In this document: positions 46,919-54,397 of the stretch, one piece after another | How the letters are laid out: every line of letters starts with the position of its first letter | Position numbering within the stretch: the stretch's first letter is position 1 | DNA from: Peptacetobacter sp. | Lineage (GTDB): Bacteria > Bacillota > Clostridia > Peptostreptococcales > Peptostreptococcaceae | Assembly (NCBI RefSeq): GCF_029264495.1 | Contig: NZ_JARIBH010000040.1 | Location: 1 to 64,000 of the forward strand | Direction of reading: 5' to 3' | DNA: 64,000 bases | Notes under the pieces: generated by a model | Database searches by the model: none | What the model was told of the DNA's origin: nothing | The model's input: only the letters and a program-made list of their open reading frames with translations | Translations under genes and position numbers: made by a program

Positions 46919-46931
46919 TACTATTGTACTT

Positions 46932-47010
46932 GCCGCTGTGGCGGAATGGCAGACGCACATGACTCAAAATCATGCGGGAAACCGTACGGGTTCAAGTCCC
47001 GTCAGCGGTA
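46932..47010 (+). tRNA. trnL: tRNA-Leu (anticodon CAA)
   Basis: Cloverleaf parts: acceptor GCCGCTG / CAGCGGT (G1-U72 wobble), D-arm GCGGAATGGCAGACGC, anticodon stem CATGA / TCATG with loop CTCAAAA giving CAA (reads UUG), an 11-nt variable arm CGGGAAACCGT, T-arm ACGGG TTCAAGT CCCGT, discriminator A. The variable arm is short for a class II tRNA but has the stem expected for leucine. CCA is not encoded, so maturation relies on RNase Z (present at 13.8 kb) and CCA-adding enzyme. Confidence 0.97.
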
Positions 47011-47041
47011 TTATAAAATTATATATCTTTTAAACACATTA

Positions 47042-47070
47042 AAAATACTGGTTATAATAACCAGTATTTT
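47042..47070 (+). terminator. Terminator of the tRNA-Leu transcript
   Basis: AAAATACTGGTTA / TAACCAGTATTTT with a T-rich tail, 32 bp after the tRNA. Confidence 0.85.
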
Positions 47071-47164
47071 TCTTTTTGTAATCTAAATTTATTTTTATCT
47101 TTGCATATATCTAAATTGATAATTAAAAATTATTAATTATTATTATTTTTTTTGAATTTATACA

Positions 47165-47250
47165 ATAAAAAAATCCCTTATAAAAAGGGATTTTTTTATT
47201 CGACGGCAGAAAATTTGAGGATGTGAGGGAGAACTGCCGCCGAATCAAAT
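47165..47250 (-). ncRNA. Candidate small RNA with C-rich anti-Shine-Dalgarno loop
   Basis: Leftward unit: TATAAT -10 (complement of 47257-47262, weak -35 TTAGCT), then at once a 12-bp hairpin (arms 47234-47245 and 47198-47209) and a strong intrinsic terminator (47167-47197, seven T). In the leftward RNA the arms pair fully with one G-U; on the other strand that pair is A-C, so the direction is clear. The 24-nt loop reads TTCTCCCTCACATCCTC on its 5' side: CUCCCUC and AUCCUC are complementary to Shine-Dalgarno sequences, as in known C-rich Gram-positive regulatory RNAs. The family is not one I can name. Hairpin is GC-rich against its background. Confidence 0.55.
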
Positions 47251-47406
47251 AGGGTAATTATATTATGTTCTTAAGAAAAAGCTAATCTTTCTATGCTTTT
47301 ATAATACACATTCAATATGAATTTATTATCAATGTAATGTAAATATAATGTGAATTTTTTTAAAAATATTATGTTTTCAAACTTAATTTATCGATTTTCA
47401 GACGAA

Positions 47407-49425
47407 TTATCTATCTCTTTTTATTATTTTTTGTAATAATCCTTTTATTCCTGTTGCTTCTTCTTTTATTTGTTTTTCTTCTGTTCCATTATTACTTTCG
47501 TCATCTGTGTTAACTTTCATTATAAATTTGACATCACCATTCATATCTTCACCGATTCCAGCATAATTATTATATTCTCTAGATAAATCAACTAGTACAT
47601 CTTTAGTATCTATTATTTTTTCTAAATCTTTAATTTTGGCTGTTTTTGAAGATACTTCAGAATTAACTTTATCATTTGCTTGTTTTACACCATCATAAAG
47701 TTTTTTAGATCCACTTTGTAGTTCTTTTGTTCCAGATAATATCTTCTTAGAATTTGATGATAATAAATCTGATCCCTTTTTAAGTTCTGATCCTCCAGCT
47801 ACAAGTTGATTTGCACCACTTTGTAGTTGAGTTGTTCCATTATAAAGCTTTTGACTACCTTCATAAAGTTTATCTGTTGATCCTTCAAGTTTTCCAGAAT
47901 TTTCTCTTAATACATTACCAGCTTCAATAAGTTGTCCAAATTTTGATTTATATTGACTTGAACCTTCGCTAAGTTGATTTAATCCTGATGATAATTGTTT
48001 TGCCGCTGTTGATGCTTCTGCTAAACCACTTTTAGCTGAAGAAACCGCACTTGCTGCATTTCCTACTGCTTCTTCTTGTTTTGATGATATCGCTATTGAA
48101 GTTTGTGCTGCTGATACTATTTTTTGTGCGGCTGCTTTTGATTCTTCACTTGCATTTTCATCATTTATTATAGTTTGAGCTGCTGATACTATTCCTGAAG
48201 CTAATTCTTTATTTTTAGATATTGAACCACTTAGTTCAGAAATTGATCCACCTGATGATGCTCCTGATAGTGCTCCTGACAATTTTGATGCTCCTGCTGC
48301 TGCATTTTTTATTCCATTATCAATATCAGAATATGCACTATATACATTTTCTGTATTTTCTATAAACATTGAAACACCTGTTGTAAATTTATCTTGTCCT
48401 GCATTTAACCGTTCTATACCATTCATTAATTTTTGTGCACCATCACTAAGAACAGGTATATTTCTTCCCATAAGGCCTACTCCATCAGTTAGAGTTCCTA
48501 TACCACTACTTAATTTTTGAGTTCCTGCATCAAATTTTTCATAATTATTTGCTAAAGTTGAAGTACCTTTATATAATTGTTCTGTTCCATTTAATAGTTC
48601 TTTTCCTGATTTTTTTAATTTATCTATCATATTTGATATATCATTCATATTTGTATTTGAATCAATATCATCTAATGCTGATATATCAGGAGTAGCTGCT
48701 ATCATAATTTCTGGTGCTTCAAAATTATAGGCATCTGCTTCTATAGTTATAGTAGAACCTATTTTATCAAATAGTTTATTAAAATCTCCTCCCATATTTA
48801 AAGAAGACTCAAGACCTGGTGAAGATATTGCTGTTATTGCTGATGTTTTACCATCATCTACTACTTTTCCTGTATTAGATTTTATATTTTTAAAGTTTTT
48901 TCTAGGCATTAAAATTTCTGTAGCTGTTACAAATGGTACGTATACTGTTCTATTTTCTCCATTTATCCTTACATTTCTAGATTCATTGTTCTTTAATCTT
49001 ATTGTTACTTTTAAGTTTCCTGATTGTCCTTTTATTTCATCTGCTGTTACACTTCTTCCATTTAATTCATATTCTATATCTGTTGTTATTGGTAATTGCT
49101 TATCTGTTTTGCCTTGGTAGTATAAATCTTCTTTTGTAGTATCCCAAGTTACTTTATCACCATCTATTGTAGGTTTTTCATCACCTTTTACATTTTTTAT
49201 ATCTTTAAGAATACTTTCATCATTTATTTTATCTAAAGACCCATCTCCACTTAACCATTCTGATACTATATTCTTTTCTACTGTTCCATCTTTTTTTAAT
49301 ATTGTATATACTGTTTCATCTTTCTTTATATAACTACTTTCCGCAAATACAGGAGATGCTGATGCTGTTAATATTGCTAATGTACAAACTGATGCTATTG
49401 ATTTATCTATTGTTTTCTTTTTCAT
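47407..49425 (-). CDS. Secreted helical-coil protein (YhgE/Pip-like) paired with MMPL transporter
   Basis: 672 residues. Signal peptide 1-28 (SASPVFAESS). A beta-rich N-terminal part (about 30-245) with YELNGRSVTADEIKGQSGNLKV, then a long helical region (about 255-605) with recurring G-x3-L-x2-G-x3-L spacing (LLNGTEQLYKGTSTL, LYNGTTQLQSGANQLVAGGS), as in the extracytoplasmic tube of YhgE/Pip-type proteins. Unlike those, no membrane helices follow: the end is acidic then basic (IKGLLQKIIKRDR). It lies 27 bp downstream of the MMPL permease gene, same strand, so the two likely form one envelope transport complex. The substrate is unknown. Confidence 0.75.
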   Translation of the reverse strand: MKKKTIDKSIASVCTLAILTASASPVFAESSYIKKDETVYTILKKDGTVEKNIVSEWLSGDGSLDKINDESILKDIKNVKGDEKPTIDGDKVTWDTTKEDLYYQGKTDKQLPITTDIEYELNGRSVTADEIKGQSGNLKVTIRLKNNESRNVRINGENRTVYVPFVTATEILMPRKNFKNIKSNTGKVVDDGKTSAITAISSPGLESSLNMGGDFNKLFDKIGSTITIEADAYNFEAPEIMIAATPDISALDDIDSNTNMNDISNMIDKLKKSGKELLNGTEQLYKGTSTLANNYEKFDAGTQKLSSGIGTLTDGVGLMGRNIPVLSDGAQKLMNGIERLNAGQDKFTTGVSMFIENTENVYSAYSDIDNGIKNAAAGASKLSGALSGASSGGSISELSGSISKNKELASGIVSAAQTIINDENASEESKAAAQKIVSAAQTSIAISSKQEEAVGNAASAVSSAKSGLAEASTAAKQLSSGLNQLSEGSSQYKSKFGQLIEAGNVLRENSGKLEGSTDKLYEGSQKLYNGTTQLQSGANQLVAGGSELKKGSDLLSSNSKKILSGTKELQSGSKKLYDGVKQANDKVNSEVSSKTAKIKDLEKIIDTKDVLVDLSREYNNYAGIGEDMNGDVKFIMKVNTDDESNNGTEEKQIKEEATGIKGLLQKIIKRDR

Positions 49426-49452
49426 TTTTATCTCCTCCTTAGTTAATGTTTC

Positions 49453-51519
49453 TTAATTTTTAGGTATAAAATCTTTTGATGTTTTTTCTATCAATTTTTC
49501 ACTCAACAATAATAATCCTGGTAATATAAATAATATTACAAACATACTTATTATTGCCCCTCTTGCCATAAGAGAACATAAAGAACTTATCATTTCTAAT
49601 TTAGATATTATTCCAACACCTATTGTTGAACTAAAGAATGAAAATCCACTTGTTACAATAGATCTTCCACATTTTTGTATAGATATTCTCATTGCTTCAT
49701 ATTTATCTAAACCATTTGCCAGTTCTTCTTTAAATCTAGATGTTAAAAGTATTGCATAGTCTACTGTTGCTCCTAATTGAATAGTTCCTAGTACTATAGA
49801 TGCTATAAATGGAAGTACTGTTCCTGTATAATATGGTATACCTAAATTTATAAATATAGCTCCTTCTATAACTAATACTAGTAATACTGGTATAGATGCT
49901 GATTTAAATATGAAGGCTATTATAGCAAATATCGCTATTATTGATACTGCACTTACCTTTTTAAAGTCTGTATCTGCTATTCTTATTAAATCTTCTGTTA
50001 AAGGTGCTTCTCCACCAATAAGCCCATCTTTATCGTATTTTTTAACTATTTTATTTAATTCTCTTATTTGAACACCACATTCTTTTGAAGCTGCTCTATA
50101 TTTTGAATTTATCATAATCTGCTCATATCCACCTGATTTAACTTCAGATAAAAGGCTATCAGGTATTATACTTTGTACAAAACCTGGTCCAACTACTTTC
50201 TCTAATGCTACAACTGAGTTGACTCCATCTACTTTTTCAATTTCACTTACCATTTGATCAACTTTATATGATTCGATACTATCTTTTACAAATATCATAT
50301 CTGTACTATTCATATCAAAGTCTTTTTTCATTTTATTTGTGGCTACTATAGATGGAAAAGTATCTGGTAATGTTTCATCTAAATTGTAGTAAACCTTTGC
50401 ATTATTGTTACCATATATTGCTGGTATTAATATTATCAAAAATACTATTGTTAATTTCTTATAATTTTTCATTACAAAGTTAGAAGTTTTTTCAAATCCT
50501 GTAAGTATTATTCTATGTTTATGTCCATGTATTACCTTATCGAATACTAATATTAAAGATGGTAATACCGTTACTGTAGTTATAACTCCAAGAACAACAC
50601 CTTTTGCCATTACTATTCCTATATCTTTACCTATAGCTAAATCCATAGCACATAACGCTATAAATCCTGCAACAGTAGTAAGTGAACTACCAGATATAGA
50701 AGTAAATGTATTTGTTATAGCATTGGTCATAGCTTCTATTCGATTATCCGTATTTAATAATTCTTCATCGTACCTATGTAGTAAAAATATAGAATAATCC
50801 ATTGTAACCCCTAATTGAAGAATTGCACACAATGCTTTTGTTATATATGATATTTCTCCAAATATTATATTAGTACCAAAATTATATATTATTGCTATTG
50901 CTATATTTACAAGAAATATAATAGGAATTGCTGTATATTCCATAGTTAAAAGTAGCACTATCATAGTTAAAATTCCCGCTACTATTACGTAAAAAGGCAT
51001 CTCTTTATCAGATAAATCTTTTGTATCTTTTATTATTCCTGACATTCCACTTAAAAATGCCTGTCTTCCTGCGATACCTCTTATTTTTTCTACTGCATTC
51101 ATTGTCAATTCATCGGCTGTACCTTCTTTTAGTTTTACAACCATCATTGTTGCTTTTCCAGAGTAAAGCATATCTCTCATATCTTTAGGTATCATTTCAT
51201 TAGGGAAAGACAAATCTATAAAATTATCTTTCCAAATAACTTCTTGTACACCTTTTACTTTTTCTACTTTCTCTTTAATTTTTGCTACGTCTTTATCTGG
51301 CATATTTTCTATTTCCAACATAGCAAGTGATCCGCAATTAAAATCTTCTTTCATGATTTTTTCTGCCTTCATAGTAGATACATCTTCAGGCAAATAGCTA
51401 AGTATATCATAATTTATATCTGTATTGATATAACCTATAACTGAAGGAATTAAAAGTAAAAATGATATTAAAAGAATTATTTTACTATGTTTTGCTATTT
51501 GCTCAGCTATTTTTTTCAT
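49453..51519 (-). CDS. MMPL/RND family export permease
   Basis: 688 residues, 12 membrane segments in two repeated halves: helix 1 at about 13-31, an extracytoplasmic domain, a block of five helices (about 175-330), a second single helix near 355, a second extracytoplasmic domain and the last block (about 535-680). The halves share the motifs LQLGVTMDYSIFLLHRYDEE and IQLGATVDYAILLTSRFKEE with the intramembrane Asp for proton coupling. Family members export lipids, siderophores or drugs. Start follows AAGGAG. Operon partner is the coil protein; transcribed from 51567-51595. Confidence 0.92.
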   Translation of the reverse strand: MKKIAEQIAKHSKIILLISFLLLIPSVIGYINTDINYDILSYLPEDVSTMKAEKIMKEDFNCGSLAMLEIENMPDKDVAKIKEKVEKVKGVQEVIWKDNFIDLSFPNEMIPKDMRDMLYSGKATMMVVKLKEGTADELTMNAVEKIRGIAGRQAFLSGMSGIIKDTKDLSDKEMPFYVIVAGILTMIVLLLTMEYTAIPIIFLVNIAIAIIYNFGTNIIFGEISYITKALCAILQLGVTMDYSIFLLHRYDEELLNTDNRIEAMTNAITNTFTSISGSSLTTVAGFIALCAMDLAIGKDIGIVMAKGVVLGVITTVTVLPSLILVFDKVIHGHKHRIILTGFEKTSNFVMKNYKKLTIVFLIILIPAIYGNNNAKVYYNLDETLPDTFPSIVATNKMKKDFDMNSTDMIFVKDSIESYKVDQMVSEIEKVDGVNSVVALEKVVGPGFVQSIIPDSLLSEVKSGGYEQIMINSKYRAASKECGVQIRELNKIVKKYDKDGLIGGEAPLTEDLIRIADTDFKKVSAVSIIAIFAIIAFIFKSASIPVLLVLVIEGAIFINLGIPYYTGTVLPFIASIVLGTIQLGATVDYAILLTSRFKEELANGLDKYEAMRISIQKCGRSIVTSGFSFFSSTIGVGIISKLEMISSLCSLMARGAIISMFVILFILPGLLLLSEKLIEKTSKDFIPKN

Positions 51520-51541
51520 ACTCTTATTCTCCTTTCTTTTT

Positions 51542-51584
51542 GGGCATACCTAAATTTTATAACCTAATTATAGGGCATACCTAA
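51542..51584 (-). promoter_or_regulatory. Paired 12-bp direct repeats (candidate operators) at the MMPL promoter
   Basis: TTAGGTATGCCC occurs twice on the leftward strand (complements of 51573-51584 and 51542-51553), period 31 bp or about three helical turns. The upstream copy fills the -35/-10 spacer next to TATAAT; the second lies just after the start site. A third TTAGG half-site sits between them (51563-51567). This is the expected placement of repressor sites. The regulator is not identified. Confidence 0.55.
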
Positions 51585-51595
51585 TAAAAAATCAA
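51567..51595 (-). promoter_or_regulatory. sigma-A promoter of the MMPL operon
   Basis: Leftward TTGATT (complement of 51590-51595), 17-bp spacer, TATAAT (complement of 51567-51572), ~48 bp before the MMPL start. Confidence 0.7.
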
Positions 51596-51771
51596 TAAAA
51601 ATAAAAATTTTTAGAAGATTAATATTACAATAGCAATAAATACTATTTTATTAATAAGAATATAAAATGAAATATATCTTTATATATAAATTTTTCTTTA
51701 ATATACTATATAAAAAAGAAATAATAATATTAATTTATATTGTGTAGATGAAGAAAAAATAAATATAATAA

Positions 51772-51803
51772 AAAAAAGGTTGTTAAAATTAACAACCTTT
51801 TTT
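51772..51803 (-). terminator. Terminator of the flavoprotein gene
   Basis: AAAAAAGGTTGTTAA / TTAACAACCTTTTTT, two-base loop, symmetrical; works leftward just after the flavoprotein stop. Confidence 0.82.
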
Positions 51804-51810
51804 ATATATT

Positions 51811-53508
51811 TTATAATAATTCTCTTCCACAAGCACTTCTTGCAGCAACTCTACCAAAATGAAGTGCATGCCCTATGCTATAACCACATGAAGGCACACC
51901 ACATCCAAAGTTTCCTGTATTCGCAACTTCTCCAGATGCAAATAAGCCAGGAATAATTTTATTATTTTTATCCAATACATGTGCAGATATATCTATTTCT
52001 AATCCACCAAAAGTTATTGATGTAGCTGGTCTTAAAAAGATAGCATAATAAATATCTCCTCGTATTGCTCTCATTTCACTCTTAGGTTTTTGATAATCTT
52101 CATCAAATCCAATATCACATAAATAATTATATCTAGATATAGTATCATTTAAATTTTTAAAATCTACATCTATTTTTTTTGCTAATTCTTCAATACTATT
52201 TGCTTTTATCGCTTCTTTAGTTCCTAAGGAATATTTTAATAAAGGATATTTTTCAACTTCTTCACCACAAGTAATATACCATCCTCCTGCACTTCCTGTT
52301 TTAGCCATTTCAGCTCCTACTAAGCTATGGAACTGATATTCATTACAAAATCTTTTTCCTTCTAAATTTATAATTAAACTTGGTTCCTCATTAACACCAA
52401 CTCCAGTATTTTCATTTAACATCATTGTTTGAAGATAAGGATGTTTATAATTTTTAGCTCCTATAGATTCAGCTATTCTAGCTCCATCTCCTTGACTTGA
52501 TTCTGGACAATTATAATAATAATTTTTCATCCAAGGATATCTAGACTCTACAAGTTCTCTATTTGCAGCAAAACCTCCGGTTCCTATAAATACTCCTTTT
52601 GATGCTTTAATTGTTATAATACTTCCATCTATTACATCCTTAGCTTTTGCTCCAACAACTCTATTATTTTCAACTATTAATTCTGTCAATGCCGTATTTA
52701 AAATAGTTTTTCCACCTAATTCATGGAATTTATTATTAAGTGGAACTATAAAACCACCACCATATCCCATAGTTTGGCCACCGCCGCCCATACTATTATG
52801 AATTCTCCATGGTAATTGAGAAGAATGTGGTGCTTCTACATCTTGTACCTTAAATCCTTGCTCAGTCAACCAGTCTATATTTTCTGCTGAATGATAACAG
52901 AAATAATTTATTTTATCATCATCTAAAAAACTTCCCGCTGCTTTTTTTAAAAAATCAAATTGCATCTGTGGTGTATCTAAAATACCTTTTGATATTTGTG
53001 TTTTAGTGCCAGCTGCCATTATTTTTCCACCACATATAGCTGAAGAACCTCCTATTATGCCTTGTTTTTCAACAAGTAATACATCTGCACCACAATATTT
53101 TGCTTCTACAGCTGCTGATAATCCTGCTATTCCAGAGCCAAAAACAACAAATTCAGTTTCTATAACTCTATTTTCTTTTTTTAGTGGTGTTGGTACTTTT
53201 TTATTTTTTAGCTCATACAAATCTCCATCTGCTTGCTCTACACAATCACTCACAGCAGCTACTATTGCTTTACATACAACTTCTGCTCCTATAACATACG
53301 GTATATTTAGTGATTGGTATTTTATTATTTTAGGTATCCAATGCTCAAATGGTGAACTTTCTAATCCATAAGCTTGTCCATATATTTCTCTATGTTTTAT
53401 AATTTTTATATCTATTATTTCATTTTCAGAAAAAGATACTTCTAGTATTATTTTTCCTTTTACTCCATATCCCTTTCCAGTATAAGTACCAGCTTTATAC
53501 TTAGCCAT
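51811..53508 (-). CDS. FMN_bind-FAD flavoprotein reductase (fumarate/urocanate reductase-like)
   Basis: 565 residues. Residues ~5-95 are an FMN_bind domain, followed by an FAD_binding_2 domain (about 117-560) of the soluble fumarate-reductase/KstD family: VVFGSGIAGLSAAVEA dinucleotide fold, EKQGIIGGSSAICGGKIMA, GTGGFAANRELVE, FASGEVANTGNFGCGVPSCG. The family reduces C=C bonds of small organic acids as electron sinks. The FMN attachment motif SGAT is replaced by IGAE, so covalent FMN at Thr is not possible there. No signal peptide, so cytosolic. ATG 53508 is preferred; the ATG at 53517 abuts GAGGAG. TetR gene lies upstream on the same strand. Substrate unknown. Confidence 0.85.
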   Translation of the reverse strand: MAKYKAGTYTGKGYGVKGKIILEVSFSENEIIDIKIIKHREIYGQAYGLESSPFEHWIPKIIKYQSLNIPYVIGAEVVCKAIVAAVSDCVEQADGDLYELKNKKVPTPLKKENRVIETEFVVFGSGIAGLSAAVEAKYCGADVLLVEKQGIIGGSSAICGGKIMAAGTKTQISKGILDTPQMQFDFLKKAAGSFLDDDKINYFCYHSAENIDWLTEQGFKVQDVEAPHSSQLPWRIHNSMGGGGQTMGYGGGFIVPLNNKFHELGGKTILNTALTELIVENNRVVGAKAKDVIDGSIITIKASKGVFIGTGGFAANRELVESRYPWMKNYYYNCPESSQGDGARIAESIGAKNYKHPYLQTMMLNENTGVGVNEEPSLIINLEGKRFCNEYQFHSLVGAEMAKTGSAGGWYITCGEEVEKYPLLKYSLGTKEAIKANSIEELAKKIDVDFKNLNDTISRYNYLCDIGFDEDYQKPKSEMRAIRGDIYYAIFLRPATSITFGGLEIDISAHVLDKNNKIIPGLFASGEVANTGNFGCGVPSCGYSIGHALHFGRVAARSACGRELL

Positions 53509-53556
53509 ACCATCCATCTCCTCTTTAATAAAGATTATTTTTTAGTATTTTTTTTA

Positions 53557-53585
53557 ATAATATTCCTCATATATACAAAAGTCAA
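53557..53585 (-). promoter_or_regulatory. sigma-A promoter of the flavoprotein gene
   Basis: Leftward TTGACT (complement of 53580-53585), 17-bp spacer, TATTAT (complement of 53557-53562). Confidence 0.65.
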
Positions 53586-53604
53586 TGAATTAGGCTATGT
53601 TGTA

Positions 53605-53619
53605 TAAAGTAGTACTTTA
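53605..53619. promoter_or_regulatory. Palindrome upstream of the flavoprotein promoter
   Basis: Perfect 15-bp palindrome TAAAGTAGTACTTTA, 20 bp upstream of the -35. The related AAAGTAGTAAAA recurs (complement near 53658-53671). Possible regulator site, perhaps for the adjacent TetR protein (inference). Confidence 0.4.
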
Positions 53620-53707
53620 CTGTCATATAAGTAGTTATTACTTTTTATTTTTTTGTCTTTTACTACTTTTTATATATTTTATTTTTATATATTTTATTTT
53701 TTGTCTT

Positions 53708-54379
53708 TTAGATAAATTTGTTCAACTCTACTGCGTCCCTTATTATTTTTTCAAGATTCATATCATCTTTTAAAACTTTAGCTTCTTGAATTATTTTTTC
53801 AAGGTCTATATTTTCATGTATATCTAATATTGCAAATCTTGTTTTTACAACATTTATAATAATATCATCTAACTCTGCATCTAATGTTCCTTCATAGTAT
53901 TGATTCAAAAGTTCACATTCTCCTGCACATCCAATAGCTATATTCATATATAAATCTTTATCGCTAAAATTATAATTACTTCCAACTAATTTTTCTTTAA
54001 ATAAATTTAGTAATATATTTATATATTCTTTTCTAATAGATCTAACATTTGATGCCTCTATATAAAGTCTAAAAACTTTTTCTGACGTAGCAATTGCATG
54101 AGTATATATATATTGACTTATTATATAATTTGCTATTATATCATTTTCCTTTATTTTTCTGTCAGCTATTGTTCCATATATCTTTTCTAATAATTCTTTA
54201 TATAGATAAAGTAGTATATCTTCTTTCTTTTTAAAATAATAGTAAAGATGTCCTCTTCCAAGACCTGCTGATTCCGCAATCTGTCTTATAGTAGTTTTAC
54301 CATATCCATATTTTATAAAAAGTCCAGATGCAGTTTTTATTATGTGTTCTTTTAATGTATTCACTTCTGAATCCTTCAT
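53708..54379 (-). CDS. TetR/AcrR family transcriptional regulator
   Basis: 223 residues. N-terminal TetR helix-turn-helix (about 10-56): IIKTASGLFIKYGYGKTTIRQIAESAGLGRGHLYYYFKKKEDIL. The ligand domain (60-223) is not assignable. It follows the ABC exporter gene by 18 bp, so it is probably cotranscribed with it and may control that operon, the flavoprotein downstream, or both. Start follows GGGGGG. Confidence 0.9.
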   Translation of the reverse strand: MKDSEVNTLKEHIIKTASGLFIKYGYGKTTIRQIAESAGLGRGHLYYYFKKKEDILLYLYKELLEKIYGTIADRKIKENDIIANYIISQYIYTHAIATSEKVFRLYIEASNVRSIRKEYINILLNLFKEKLVGSNYNFSDKDLYMNIAIGCAGECELLNQYYEGTLDAELDDIIINVVKTRFAILDIHENIDLEKIIQEAKVLKDDMNLEKIIRDAVELNKFI

Positions 54380-54397
54380 TATTATTTTCCCCCCAAT

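Noticed and set aside
46877-47086. 69-residue + strand frame across tRNA-Leu
   Set aside because: It spans the full tRNA cloverleaf and its terminator; a chance frame.
47165-47250. Hairpin as a CRISPR repeat or tRNA-related element
   Set aside because: Single copy, no spacers, no cloverleaf; terminator placement favours a small RNA.
51811-53508. Bile-acid-converting BaiCD/BaiH or steroid dehydrogenase
   Set aside because: The FMN_bind plus FAD_binding_2 layout differs from the Old Yellow Enzyme type; no bai neighbours; substrate left open.
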